DNA of 64,000 bases from Prorocentrum cordatum (GCA_963575745.1 CAUYUJ010017819.1:159584-223583), one strand, 5' to 3'. Positions 1-9,437 are shown, counted from the stretch's first letter. Made by a program: numbers and translations. Notes: generated by a model not told the origin, from the sequence alone.

Positions 1-240
1 ATCGGTCTCGTATTATCAGTGGCGGGCTGTTTCTCAATCCCAGGACTGTTCGAGGGTCGGGGACGACGCTGGGCTGGTGGGGTGTATGCTTGTTTCCCCG
101 ATGTCCCGGGGAAACGACGAAAAATGTATACACCCTGCAGGGTCCCGTGTGCACCAGGATTCGCTCTCCAGTGCAAATTGCAATGCAGGGCTGGACAATG
201 CGTCGGTGCATATAGAGTTCGATTCCCCAGCTTCACCATT
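1..240 (+). repeat. Family E repeat, copy 1
   Basis: Similar end to end to 43495-43722 and 62185-62403. It begins near AGTGGCGGGCTG, has a middle part with GGGAAACGACGAA and a CAGGGTCCCGT block, and finishes with GAGTTCGATTCCCC. No coding sense is evident; the open frames across it are chance GC-rich frames. The element may start before the window. Confidence 0.7.
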
Positions 241-309
241 TTCGGCCTCGGGGGCCCTGGCTGGTCCCCGGGGCCGTCAAGAGAGCGGCTCAGGACGAGA
301 GCCGGGTCC

Positions 310-713
310 GGGGGATACAGTCGGGGCGCTGAAGAAGGAACCCTCCTCGTTGGCGAGGGGCTCGGTGTTCCTGGATTGTGTAGCAGTTTGCGTTGGGTGT
401 TCCATGGGAAATCGAAGTTTAACTTATGGGAAATTCAGAGCCCCGGGGTAACTCGGGTCAGGGCTAACTCGGGTTCGTTTTTCGGGAATCCGAACCCGAC
501 TTACCCCGGACCCGAGTTACCCCGGATAAGTCGGGCGTCCAGAGCCCCACACCATCAGGGGTAACTCGGGTCAGGGCTAACTCGGGTTCCTTTTTCGGGA
601 ATCCAAACCCGAGTTACCCCGGACCCGAGTTACCCCGGATAACTCGGGCGCCCAAGAAATAGGGGCCTCGTTCCTTATTTGGGGTTCCTTAGGTCAACGC
701 CCCGACTGTATTG
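310..713 (+). repeat. Family J repeat, copy 1, interrupted
   Basis: The two outer parts (about 310-432 and 653-713) match 46930-47105 continuously, including AAGAAGGAACCC and GGGGCCTCGTTCCTTATTT. The block at 446-651 is absent from the other copy, so it looks like a later insertion. Confidence 0.65.
446..651. repeat. Tandem pair of palindromic units inside family J
   Basis: Two units of roughly 92 bp (446-537 and 558-651) are nearly identical. Each is internally palindromic: GGGTAACTCGGGTC near the left edge is mirrored by GACCCGAGTTACCCC-like sequence near the right edge. The separator reads like duplicated flank (CAGAGCCCC in both). Confidence 0.7.
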
Positions 714-843
714 GTCGAGACCTCCGGAGCCGACGGCCTTAAAAAACATCCTGGCGTCGAGGGGGCTCCGGGCCAGAAGGGGCCTCCGAGGGGGGCCCAC
801 GCGCGCGGTGGCCAAGCCCCGCGAGCGCCGGTGGGAGAATTCG

Positions 844-1010
844 TCAGGAGGGGGAACAAAAGCACACAGACGCAAGTCATCGTCGACTCCCAGGAAGACA
901 TGGGAAACTATGGGCAGTGGGGGGGGAGACGAACCTCCAGAAAATGTAGGAAAATATCGGGAGTCCTGGGATTTGTGTGTATTTCTGTTTGTGTGTCCTT
1001 GGGCCCCTGG
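844..1010 (+). repeat. Family D repeat, copy 1
   Basis: Same order of blocks as 9130-9290, 42853-43010, 53867-54030, 61640-61805 and 62022-62177: AGGAGGGG, ACACACAGACGCAA, a run of GGGAAA-type purine repeats, then TTTGTGTGTATTT and TGTGTCCTTGGGCCCC. The ends are loosely inverted (AGGAGGGG...ACACA against TGTGT...CCCC). Confidence 0.7.
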
Positions 1011-1443
1011 AGTTCGGGCCGCGGGGATCCCGAGGGGAGCGGGCCCTGCGCGGCGATCTGTGTTTTTTCGGAGGGGGGGGGGACGAGGAGGAGCGAGGAG
1101 GAGGAGCGAGGGGCAGTGGGGGGGGCGAACATCCAGAAAACATGTGGGGAAACATGCGGAATCCTGGGCGTTGTGTGTGTGTATTCGTTTGTGCGTCCTT
1201 TTACCTATACGGCTTCGGCACCGCCTGTCTCTGGGGCTTTGCCTCCCCTCGGCCTCGCCCTGAGGCCCCGCCGCTTTCTCCTCCCCTCCCTCCGCCTACA
1301 CAAGCTTCGCGCGGCCCGCTTAGCTTCGACCGGAAGAGGTGCGCTCTCGACCCGCGGATCAAAAATTGTTTGTGTGTCCTTGGGCCCCTGGAGTTCGGGC
1401 CGCGGGGATCCCGAGGGGAGCGGGCCCTGCGTGGCGATCGGTC
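988..1443 (+). repeat. Direct duplication of a 75-bp block
   Basis: The block at 988-1064 recurs almost identically at about 1367-1443, including GGCCCCTGGAGTTCGGGCC and AGGGGAGCGGGCCCTGCG. Between the copies are a degenerate D-like stretch (about 1075-1200) and unremarkable GC-rich DNA. No gene is recognised. Confidence 0.75.
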
Positions 1444-1516
1444 TTTTCGGAGAGGGGGGGGTTGGGGGGGGGGGGTGTCTCGGGCTTCCCCCCCTGGCCA
1501 GGGCCCGCCCCCCGGG

Positions 1517-1803
1517 GCCGTGGAGAAGTCCGCCAGAGCTCGAGTACTTCGGGGATCGACTGCAGAACCGGTTCACCCTTCAGTCGGGCCTGTCCCTTTA
1601 CAGGAGGAACAGTCAAAAATAGTACAAACATAGTCCCGATGTTATCACCATGTCGGTATATTTGGGAGTTTTTTTTTAAACTTACGAGCAGTATACGACT
1701 TTCTCATGGACCTGGCGCGCTCCGGCGCCGGCGCCGGGGCCGTGGAGAAGTCCGCCAGAGCTCGAGTGCTTAGGGGATCGACTGCAGAACTGATTTACCC
1801 CAG
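1517..1803 (+). repeat. Direct duplication flanking a degenerate family A copy
   Basis: About 65 bp with GGGGCCGTGGAGAAGTCCG and GGGGATCGACTGCAGAAC appears at 1517-1580 and 1737-1803. Between them lies a left half of family A (from about 1582, AGTCGGGCCTGTCCC), whose right end is not recognisable. Confidence 0.65.
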
Positions 1804-2039
1804 ACTTGGCCCTTTCGCCCAGTCGTGCGTAGAAGGTTCCAGGAGTCACGAACAGTGCAGTGGGGGCGCGCCTCAAGAAATGATGTGCTTTTCGTCAGGG
1901 TACCCCCTGGGTTTCTTCGCTCCTCGCGTTGCGCGGCGGCTTCCCGCGGCGGTGCGCGGGTTTCCCCTCCAGTGCACCTCGCGCGCGGGTTTTCAGGGTT
2001 GGTTTTCATTCTTGCGAGGGTTTCTTGCGACCGCGCCCG

Positions 2040-2115
2040 CGACCTGGCGCGCTCCGCGCGCCAGCGCCATGGAGGGAGGTTCAGCGCAGATCCCAGAAAT
2101 CCGCGCGCACCGTCA
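2040..2115. repeat. Family C palindromic fragment
   Basis: GCGCGCTCCGCGCGCCAGCG followed by GATCCCAGAAATCCGCGCG, a diverged form of the inverted arms seen intact at 5190-5322. Confidence 0.5.
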
Positions 2116-2154
2116 CAAGCTTGTGTTCATGCAGTTCTTTGTTTCTCTACTTTC

Positions 2155-2295
2155 AGGTCGCGCATGTCCTCCTAATTACAGAATCAAACATAGCCAAACA
2201 AATGCAGCACATTGCCGAAACATAACTCACAAATCATGCCCAGAGTTTTTAACTATTTTGGGAGATTCCTCCTGTAGAGGGGCAGGCCCGACTTA
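2155..2295. mobile_element. Family A element (diverged)
   Basis: The right end CCTGTAGAGGGGCAGGCCCG is clear. The left end GGTCGCGCATGTCC is a weak match to AGTCGGGCCTGTCCC. Length is about 140 bp, in the family range. Confidence 0.55.
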
Positions 2296-2675
2296 ACTCT
2301 AGCTAGGCCCTGGCCCAGGCCCAGGGCAAGCGTGGGCGAGCCGCCGTCGAAGACGGAGCGCTCAAGCCGAGCAGCGTACCGCATGTGAGATGGGCGTTCG
2401 CCTCCGATTGCCTCGTTCGGGAAACGCGCGCTCCCCCCCGTTCCCAGACCCCCGACGTCATGATTATTTCGCAACGTCGACCCCAGGAGGTCTCGACCCA
2501 TCCCCCGCGGGACCGGTTTCTCATCCCCAGTCGATTCCTGACGGCCCCCGGGCCCGGCAAGGGCCTCCGAGGGCAGAAGACAAGGAAACACTTCCCGTCG
2601 TGATCTTGGTTATGACCCGAAGGTGCTTGGGTTTGCGTCCGCCACCCCTGGAAGAACCCTCGGGGGCCCAGGGTT

Positions 2676-2832
2676 AAGTCGGGCCCCATCCACAGGGGGA
2701 ATATTCAAAAATAGTCCAACAATAATCTGGCGACGATTTGGGTGGCATTTTTTGAACCATTCTGGTGTATTTTAGGGGTATTTTTCATTTTTTCATCCCA
2801 AATCCCAATGTAGGGGGACAGGCCCGACCTAA
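2676..2832. mobile_element. Family A element
   Basis: Starts AAGTCGGGCCCC and ends GGGGGACAGGCCCGACC, with the family interior (AATATTCAAAAATAGTCC, then CAAATCCC before the right end). About 157 bp. Non-autonomous: no coding capacity. Confidence 0.75.
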
Positions 2833-2959
2833 GGCAAGGAGCTTCCCCGGGGTCCCCGATCCCCTCGGGATCCCCGATTCCCTCGGGATCCCCGCTTCCC
2901 TCGGGATCCCCGCCTCCCTAGAGTCGGACGGACGGCACCAGGTGGGGAGGGCACCAGAA

Positions 2960-3072
2960 TTAAGTCGGGGTCCTCTACAGGGGGAGTATTCAAAAATTGC
3001 CAAAAGAAACAATAGTATGGCGACGATTTTTCGTCCAAAATCCCCCTGTAGGGGGACAGGCCCGACCTAAGG
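2960..3072. mobile_element. Family A element, short
   Basis: TTAAGTCGGGG...GGACAGGCCCGACCTAA, about 113 bp, with TTCAAAAATTG and the characteristic TTTTTCGTCCAAAATCCCCC before the right terminal repeat. A left-end-only relative (GTCGGGCATGCCC) starts near 3226 and runs into the TCC tract. Confidence 0.7.
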
Positions 3073-3295
3073 CAAGGAGCATCCTCGGGATCCCCTGCCT
3101 TCCCTCGGGACCCCCGCGGCCCCGGGGCGCCCGACGGCGCCCGACGGCGCCCGCGACGGCCGCACTGCAGCGCGCGCGCGCGCAGCCCCCCTGGAGGCCT
3201 GGGCCCGGGCCTCCTCCCAGACTCACGTCGGGCATGCCCCCCCACAGGCGGAGTCTGCAAAATGAACAGAAGAAGAGTCTCGGGACGATTCTCTT

Positions 3296-3641
3296 CTAGT
3301 ACTTTTCCTCTCCTCCTCCCCCTCCTCCTCCTCCTCCTCCTCCTCCTCCTCCTCCTATCCTCCTCCTCCTCCTCCTCCTCCTCCTCCTCCTCCTCCTCCT
3401 CCTCCTCCCCCTCCTCCTCCTCCTCCTCCTCCTCCCTCCTCCTCCTCCTCCTCCTCCTCCTCCTCCTCCTCCTCCTCCTCCTCCTCCTCCTCCTCCTCCT
3501 CCCCCTCCTCCCTCTCCTCCTCCTCCTCCTCCTCCTCCTCCTCCTCCTCCTCCTCCTCCTGCCCCTCCCCCTCCTCCTTCTCTCCTCCTCCTCCTCCTCC
3601 TCCTCCTCCTCCTCCTCCTCCTCCTCCTCCTCCTCCTCTCT
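3296..3641 (+). repeat. (TCC)n tract, 345 bp
   Basis: Almost pure TCC/CTC repeat with a few interruptions. Its frames read as poly-Leu, poly-Ser or poly-Pro, and the complement as poly-Glu, poly-Arg or poly-Gly; these are not genes. Confidence 0.95.
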
Positions 3642-3813
3642 GTTTGAAACTATGTGTGAGCATGTCTGCCTATCGCCCCACACGCGCCTGCAGGAGGACG
3701 TGCTCGATTGGATCCACCAGACCCTCTCGGCGGGGGGATGGCCCCCGGGGGCCCAGGGCCGGGCGGACGGCCCCCGGGGGGGGGGGGCAGAACCCCCCCC
3801 CCCACGAGGCATC

Positions 3814-4000
3814 CACAGTGTGTCGTCGTCGTCGCCACCGTCGCCGTCTGCCGCCGTCCGCCGTCCGCCGTCCTCGTCCTCGTCCTATCGTCGTCGCGTC
3901 GTCGTCGTCGTCGCTGTCGTCGTCCTCGTCGTCGTCCTCTTCGTCGTCGGTCGTCGTCGCCTTCGTCGTCGGTCGTCGTCGTCGCCCTCGTCGTCAGGGT
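3814..4000 (+). repeat. (GTC)n imperfect trinucleotide tract
   Basis: Repeated GTCGTC with CTC and GCC variants. A second tract of the same kind is at 45345-45515. Confidence 0.85.
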
Positions 4001-4144
4001 CGAGGGCCGGAGGCTGCCACCGCGGGCCCAGGGCGTGCACCAGGGGTGCACGCGTCGTCGCCCCACGGTCTTCGTGCGTGCTCGGGCCCCCTCGGGTCAC
4101 GGCAGAAGTCGCGACGCGCGGTTTTGCGACATGGTGTCGGAGTT

Positions 4145-4306
4145 GGGCAGACCTCCTACCCTGACACGTCGATTCAGGAGTTGGCCGTTTTCGGAGCGCG
4201 AGAGGGCGTCGCGGCCGACAATTTTGCGGGTCCCAGGTCCGCCGGTTTCGGTCCCAGGCCATTTTCGCTAAGGGGAGGTTTACTAAAGGGAGGTTTGTCC
4301 ACCGCC
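4145..4306. mobile_element. Family G element
   Basis: Left end GGGCAGACCTCCTACCC and right end GGGAGGTTTGTCCACC are inverted relatives. The interior (CTGACACGTCGATT, GGGCGTCGCGGCCG, CGGTTTCGGTCCCAGGCC) is shared with 54061-54591 and 57228-57390. Confidence 0.65.
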
Positions 4307-4491
4307 CATTGTGGGCCCTCGGGGCCGTCAAAAAGCAACGAAGGCCGGTCCCGGGAAATAGGTCGAGACCTCTGGGGGTCGACGTTCTGGAGCATCTTGA
4401 CCTCTGGTATATTGCCCCCTCCGTCAACCAGCACCCGGAAGGACCCCCTTTCCCTCCTCGGGGGCCCCGTACCCTGCCGTGCCGGGTAGAG

Positions 4492-4579
4492 GCACTTCCG
4501 CGGCACTACGCCGCGCATCGTGTGCGAGCCGTTCATGGAGCTGCTGCGCAGCAGCGACCGCCTCGAGGGCATCCCCGGG
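4492..4579 (+). CDS. AP3M: AP3M exon 2
   Basis: Acceptor TAGAG just before; reads HFRGTTPRIVCEPFMELL and onward. The 3' end is a guess: GGG|GTGATG gives an in-phase join to the next exon. The reading frame continues open to about 4620, so the exon may be longer. Confidence 0.6.
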
Positions 4580-7500
4580 GTGATGTGCCGCGACCGGCGG
4601 CACGCCCTCATCTCGGGCAGTGCCAAGGGGGGTTTCACCACTGCTGCCCTCGGCAAGGGGAAACCTCAAGCCTTGGTTGCGCAGTCTCCCTGTCGAGGTG
4701 ATGCTCCAGGATGGGGGGACACTGTCTGCCCAGTACTTGTGGGCCCCCTCCGCCAACGTCGGCCCTCGTGGGCTTCCGAGCCACACCCGCTCAGACCGCG
4801 TCTCGCTCTGCCTCGGCATTGAAACGGGGGCGACAGTCAAGGGTTGCATGGGGGCGGCATTGAAGGGCGATGTCAGCCACTTTTGAGGTTCAGTTTGTCG
4901 AGGGTTGCAGGGTTTCGCCAGCTCCTCGTGAGGATCGAGGTTCCAGGATCGAAGCTGGAGGCTTTTTTTTGGGGACGCGTGGGGTCGTCCTGGGCGGCTC
5001 TGGAGCGTCCTTGGGCTCCACTTCCCTGAGGCAAGCTTGCTTCCGCGAGGCAGCGGCGGCTCCCCCCCCTTCTGACGACCCCCCTTTGGCATTACCTGGT
5101 CATACACATCGCCCGGGAGAAGATGGCCTTCCTGGCGGTGGTGTCCCAGGATCGGGAATGAAACAACCGGTTTGTGTGTATAAATGTTCGGAGCTCCGCA
5201 CGGATTTCTTGGATCGGCGCTGGGCCCCCTTTGCGGCACTTCTGGCGCCGCCCCTGGCGCGCTGCTCCGCGCGTCAGGGGGGGGGGGGTCCAGCGCCGAT
5301 CCAAGAAATCCGCGCGGAGCTCTGGAAGTTTTAGATGTATGTCAAGTTGTGTTCCTCTGCAGGAGGAGCCGCCCCTGGCCGTCTTCGAGCTCCTGGAAAG
5401 GGTGCACCATGTGCTGGCGCGGTACTTGGGCGACGTGAACGAAGACTCGCTGCGGCAGAACTTCTCTACGGTCTACCTCCTCTCGAGGAAGAGAACCCGG
5501 CACTGACATGAGCTTTTGGAGCTCCGCGCGGATTGCTTGGATGCGAGCTCCACCGCGCCTCGTGAAGGTCTGCGCAGACTTCTTGGATCGGCACTGGACC
5601 CCCTCACTCCTGCGCGGAGCGCGCCAGGGGCGGCGCGGCAGGCGCCGCCAGGGGCCCCCCGGCGCCGATCCGAGAAGCCCGCGCGGAGCTCCGCTCCTCC
5701 TCCTTCTCCTTGCCTCCCCCCCTCTTCCTCCTCCTCCTCCTCCTCCTCCCTCCTCCTCCTCCTCCTCCTCCTCCTCCTCCTCCTCCTCCTCCTCCTCCTC
5801 CTCCTCCTCCTCCTCCTGCTCCTCCTCCACACTTTGTGTGTGTGCCGCGTTTTGCGCCCTCGATCTTCCTGGACGAGATGATAGACAGCGGGCTGCCGTT
5901 CACCACCGAGCTCAACAGCCTGGAGTCGATCATCGCGCCGCCCTCGGCGCTCGGCAGGGTCGTCCAGGCTCAAGTCGGGCCTGTCCCCCTGCAGGGGATT
6001 TTTGGACGAAAAATAGAACATACCCCAGAAATAGTTCAAACATCATCCGAAAATAGTCTGGGGACTATGTGTGGGGCATTTTTTGGCTGATGTTTGGGGC
6101 ATTTGTGGGGGTATCATTAAAAAAAACAAAAAAAAAAAAAAGAAAACAAACAAAAACATCGAAAATCCCCCTATAGGGGGACACGCCCGACAGAAGTCCA
6201 GGCGGTGGCCGGGAGCAGCACGGCGGTGCTGTCGGACGTGCCCCCGGAGGCCGGCGGCGGCCAGGCCGGCGGAGCCCTGGGGGCGCTGTCCACCGCCCTG
6301 GGAGCGGGGGCGCACACGCAGATAGGCGGCGCCTCCGCCGAGGCGCGGCGGCGGAGGCCTCCCTCGGTGGGGTCCGAGCAGTTGTAGAGGCGGGCCTGTC
6401 CCTCTTCGGGGGCGGAAAAGAGGGGGGTGATGACTATAGGGGGGGGTGGATATCATGGCGGGGGCCATGATATCTCCCCAGATTTCATGGCGCCTCTTCT
6501 CATTTCATTGCGTCCCTGGCCCCCCTCGCTGGGCCACGCACATGCCGCCGGTGATGATTTGCACCCCCCCCTTTGGACACCCCCCTCCTGGCCGCTCCCG
6601 GCCTCTGCAGGGGGAAGAATGCAAAGGTGGTAGAAAAACAGTCTGCGGAGCATTTGTGTCGTATTTTTTGGCCATGTGGGAGCATTTTTGTGGTGTTTTC
6701 TATCTTTCGTCGAAAATCCACCTGTAGGGGGGCACGCCCGACTTCAGAGCAGATGGAGCTGGAGGATCGTGCCGCACCGTCGATGTGGAGCTCCGTTTTC
6801 GCCGCGCGGTCGTCGCCGATGCGCCGCCGACGTCGCCGATACATTGTCGCTGTATCGCCGATGCATCGGCGATGCGGCGCGATCTTCCGACCACTTCGAC
6901 TCGGACCCCATCCAGGAGGCCTCCAGTTAGGTAGTAACTCGTGGAAGCTCCCGCTCGTCTTGGATTGAACGTATGTCGGCGAACAGCGCTCAATAGCGCC
7001 CAGTAGCCACGAACGCTCCCATGTGAGGGAGATGCCTTATGTCCGCTTTGCGCGCGATTGGGCTCGCTATTAGGCGCCATAGGGGACGACCAAAAGCTTC
7101 TGTAAGTTGATTTCTAAAGGTGTGGTGGCGCCGGCAGAACGTATCGTATGCCTCCAACGAGGTGTACGTCGACATCGTCGAGTCGATCGACTGCATCTGC
7201 AATGGTAGTGGCAGCATGGTCTCGGGCGGGATCAAGGGGGACATCCTGGTCAACAGCAAGTTGAGCGGGCTACCCGAGGTCCTCCTGACGCTGCGAAACC
7301 CCGGAGTGCTGCAGAACGTGTCCTTCCACCCGTGCGTGCGACTGCACCGCTACGAGCGGGATCGGGCGCTGGCCTTTGTCCCCCCAGACGGCGAGTTCAC
7401 CCTCGCCTCGTATTGGATCCCTGATACGACCCTCGTCTTGCCGTTCAATTTCAACGTATCCCTCACGTATCACCAGGAACACGCGAAGCTGCAGATCGTG

Positions 7501-7908
7501 GCGAACCCCAAGCTGGCAGTGACGATGCAGCACAAGCAGATGTTGATCGACAAGTTCTGTGTGAACGTCCGCCTGCCGTCTTCCATTGCCTCTGCCACCT
7601 TGAACTGCCAAGGGGGAAGCATCCGCTTCGACGAGGACTCCAAGGTGGTGGTGTGGAACATCGGCAAACTCGCCGGCCAGGAGAACAAGGCGGACGCCAC
7701 ACTGATATACGCCACAGACCCCAGGGATGGATCTCCGATAGTGCCCTCCGAAGAGAAGTCCACGTCACAGCTGCATTTTGCGATCAAGGGCTGGGCCATC
7801 TCTGGCATCCGGCTCGACGCCTGCGACGTAAGCGGCACCAATTACACCCCCTACAAGGCCAGCAGGTACACAACGACCTCTGGCAGGATGGACTTCCGGG
7901 TCGCCTAG
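4492..7908 (+). CDS. AP3M: AP-3 adaptor complex subunit mu (partial at 5' end)
   Basis: Medium subunit of the AP-3 clathrin-adaptor-like complex, which sorts cargo from endosome/trans-Golgi to lysosome-related compartments. Six exons were assembled: about 4492-4579, 5054-5149, 5363-5491, 5878-5967, 6202-6321 (end uncertain), 7120-7908. In order they give HFRGTTPRIVCEPF (family form HYRG...SRSICDWF), HYLVIHIAREKMAFL, EEPPLAVFELLERVHHVL, MIDSGLPFTTELNSL, a Gly/Ala linker, then the full mu-homology domain with SNEVYVDIVESID, FHPCVRLHRYE and FVPPDGEF, ending at TAG. Exon phases agree for the cleanest junctions. Introns begin GA (5150) or GC (5968). The N-terminal roughly 20 residues are missing: that exon is upstream of the window or unrecognised. 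AP-3 is preferred to AP-1/2 because of the order and spacing of motifs in the longin-like half. The subunit class is recalled, not searched. Confidence 0.88.
5054..5149 (+). CDS. AP3M: AP3M exon 3
   Basis: Reads WHYLVIHIAREKMAFLAVVSQ at its 3' end, matching the longin-fold strand of mu subunits. The end at CAG|GATCGG is firm because it joins in phase to EEPPL; the donor dinucleotide is GA. The 5' edge (GGCAG|CGG) is tentative. Confidence 0.75.
5190..5322. repeat. Family C palindromic element in AP3M intron 3
   Basis: Arms of about 33 bp, GGAGCTCCGCACGGATTTC... at 5190-5222 and its inverted copy at 5290-5322, fill most of the 213-bp intron (5150-5362). Confidence 0.8.
5363..5491 (+). CDS. AP3M: AP3M exon 4
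   Basis: Acceptor CTCTGCAG. Encodes EEPPLAVFELLERVHHVLAR and then YLGDVNEDSLRQNFSTVYLL, the amphipathic helix region of mu. Ending at AAG (5491) gives the exact family length when joined to MIDSG in the next exon. Confidence 0.85.
5512..5693. repeat. Family C palindromic element in AP3M intron 4
   Basis: TTGGAGCTCCGCGCGGATTG on the left and GCCCGCGCGGAGCTC on the right, with an extra internal copy of the arm (GACTTCTTGGATCGGCACTGG, about 5577-5597). It is followed directly by a TCC tract. Confidence 0.7.
5697..5826 (+). repeat. (TCC)n tract in AP3M intron 4
   Basis: 130 bp of TCC repeat with two interruptions, oriented as a pyrimidine tract on the coding strand. Confidence 0.95.
5878..5967 (+). 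CDS. AP3M: AP3M exon 5
   Basis: Thirty codons, MIDSGLPFTTELNSL through SALGRVVQ. It follows ACGAG and stops at GTCCAG, where a family A element is inserted. The preceding intron junction is noncanonical (AAG|AGAACC...GACGAG|ATG). Confidence 0.85.
5970..6195. mobile_element. Family A introner forming AP3M intron 5
   Basis: The element starts TCAAGTCGGGCCTGTCCCC and ends GGACACGCCCGACAGAA. It is flanked by the 8-bp duplication GTCCAGGC at 5962-5969 and 6196-6203. Splicing at GTCCAG|GC...GTCCAG|GC removes the element plus one copy of the duplication and restores VVQ-AVAGSS in frame. The interior includes an A-rich run at 6118-6160. Confidence 0.92.
6202..6321 (+). CDS. AP3M: AP3M exon 6 (linker)
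   Basis: Starts directly after the introner. AVAGSSTAVLSDVP corresponds to the conserved linker between the longin and mu-homology domains; the rest is Gly/Ala-rich. The frame stays open to 6381, so the 3' end lies between 6321 and 6381. Confidence 0.65.
6382..6746. mobile_element. Family A element with family F inserted
   Basis: The right end GGCACGCCCGACTTCA is clear and the left end GGCGGGCCTGTCCC is diverged. GAGCAG flanks both sides (6376-6381, 6747-6752). Between about 6430 and 6600 sits family F sequence (GGCCATGATATCTCCCCAG), so this copy looks nested. Confidence 0.6.
6759..6910. repeat. Family H element
   Basis: GGATCGTGCCGCACC on the left, GCGATGCGGCGCGATC and then GGACCCCATCC on the right, with GCCGATGCATCGGCGATG palindromes inside. 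Lies in the last AP3M intron. Confidence 0.7.
7120..7908 (+). CDS. AP3M: AP3M exon 7, mu-homology domain
   Basis: Acceptor TTTCTAAAG. One uninterrupted 262-codon exon from VWWRRQNVSYASNEVYVD to FRVA and TAG. It contains the cargo-binding mu-homology domain: FHPCVRLHRYERDRAL, FVPPDGEFTLASYW, and the closing beta strands AISGIRLDACDVSG...KASRYTTTSGRMDFRV. Its steady codon use and absence of repeats contrast with everything around it. Confidence 0.93.
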   Translation: MWWRRQNVSYASNEVYVDIVESIDCICNGSGSMVSGGIKGDILVNSKLSGLPEVLLTLRNPGVLQNVSFHPCVRLHRYERDRALAFVPPDGEFTLASYWIPDTTLVLPFNFNVSLTYHQEHAKLQIVANPKLAVTMQHKQMLIDKFCVNVRLPSSIASATLNCQGGSIRFDEDSKVVVWNIGKLAGQENKADATLIYATDPRDGSPIVPSEEKSTSQLHFAIKGWAISGIRLDACDVSGTNYTPYKASRYTTTSGRMDFRVA

Positions 7909-8825
7909 GTCTCCTGAGTGCACCATCCGTGTAGCATGAGCGGCCGGAAATGCGAGCAGGACGGAGAGGACTTGCCCTCCTGGCTTCGACACCCCTCCCG
8001 AAAGGTCGTTGAGACAATAGGTTCCTTGGGTGTGGGGGCTGAGGACTAAAGTTCTCGCCCAGCTGTGGCTGGACGGCGAGGAGGCAGGAGAATGAGGAGA
8101 AGGAGGCGGCGGAGGAGGCGAAGGAAGATCGAATCTCTGCTGGTGGAAACTAGAAAGGGGTCTCCTTGGGTGCAGAAGTGGGGTGGGAGCGCATGCGCAT
8201 GACATTACCCTATCTTCCTCTTCCTCCCCCCTTCTCTCCCTCTTCTCCCCCGCCCCTCCCCTTCCTCCCTGGGAGAGGGCGGACGGAGGACAAGAAGGAA
8301 GAGGAGGCGGAGAAGGCAACGGGATGGTAGGAAACGGTTGGAAGTGGGGGAGGAGGAGAAAACGGAGAAGGAAGGATGAGGAGAGCACATACACCAGTCC
8401 TGCATCCCTCCCTGCGTGGGAGCTCCTCACTGCGCGTGCGCTTTTCACTGCGTGGGCTTCTCACTGCGTGGGCTCCCGGATCTCCTGATCCCCGCTCCCT
8501 GGAACGGTCTTGTGTCCAGGATCGTCGTTGAAGGCCGCAATTGCGAAGCATCTTTGCCAGCGGGGGCCCCAAACAGTGGGTTTGTGCATTGTGGATGCGC
8601 ACGTTATGTGGTGCAAGCTGCGTGGTGCGAGCTGTGTATGTGGTGCAAGCGTCGCTGTGCAGGCTACGTGGCGCAAGCTGTGCGGTGCAGGCTGCGTGGC
8701 ACGCGCTACCTGGTGCAGGCCGTGTGGAGAAAGCCATACGGTGCAAGCGCGCAAGCGCCTTGGGCGGCAACAGGGCGGTGACGGGCGGCCACGAGGCGGC
8801 CACGATGGGCAAACAGTCGAGTAGC
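7909..8825. other. AP3M 3' flank and spacer
   Basis: No gene recognised. Contains purine/pyrimidine-rich DNA (8200-8390) and a short array of GTGGTGCAAGC-like 11-mers (8590-8740), related to arrays at 14150-14275 and 25850-26000. Confidence 0.5.
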
Positions 8826-9141
8826 AGATCGACTACGACATTGATTTACCGCAAACTTCACTTCCCCCGTCGAATCTCTACGACAAGCGCGTGGAACTGT
8901 CGTATTTGATTCGTAGATCCGGCGATGGATCCAATTTTGGGGCAGGACAGCTCTGCAGTCGATCTCCTACCCGAAACGGGGCGGCGACGCGAGTAGTAGA
9001 TTGACTACAGCATTGATCCACCGCAAACTCCCCCCGTCGAATCTCTACGACAAGCGCGTGGAACTGTCGTGTTTGATGCGCAGATCCTGCGATGGATCCA
9101 ATTTTGGGGCAGGACAGCTCTGCAGTCGACCTCCTTCAGGA
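8826..9141 (+). repeat. Tandem duplication, two units of about 150 bp
   Basis: 8826-8975 and 8998-9141 share CGACAAGCGCGTGGAACTGT and GATCCAATTTTGGGGCAGGA with few changes. A GGGGCGGCGACGCGAG spacer separates them. Confidence 0.85.
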
Positions 9142-9290
9142 GGGGAAAAAACACACAGACACAATTAAGCGGCGATTCCCAGAAAAGATGGGAAAATATG
9201 GGAAGTGGGGGTGAAGACAAAAACCCAGAAAATATGGGAAAACATTGGGCATCTTTTTATTTGTGTGCATTTATCTGTGTGTCCTGGGGC
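9130..9290 (+). repeat. Family D repeat, copy 2
   Basis: AGGAGGGGAAAAAACACACA at the left and TGTGTGTCCTGGGGCCCC at the right, the best-preserved example of the loosely inverted ends of this family. Confidence 0.75.
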
Positions 9291-9437
9291 CCCCTCCTCC
9301 TGCCCGAAGCAGGGCGGCGACGCGGCGGCCTCGGGGCGGCCCAGGAGAGGGCGGCCACGGGGCGGCCCGCGAGGCGGCGAGCCGGGGCGGCCCGGGAGGG
9401 CGGCCGCGGGCGGCCCGGAGAGCGGCCGCGAGGGGCC

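Noticed and set aside
3646-3800. QEDVLDWIHQTLSAGG frame as the missing first AP-3 mu exon
   Set aside because: It does not resemble the N-terminal strand of mu subunits and runs into G- and C-runs.
2829-3812. Long open frames of poly-Leu, Ser, Glu, Arg or Gly over TCC/GGA tracts (also at 9165-10297, 10032-10967, 40792-41421, 45029-45589, 54515-55183)
   Set aside because: They follow directly from the trinucleotide repeat in every frame and have no non-repeat domain.
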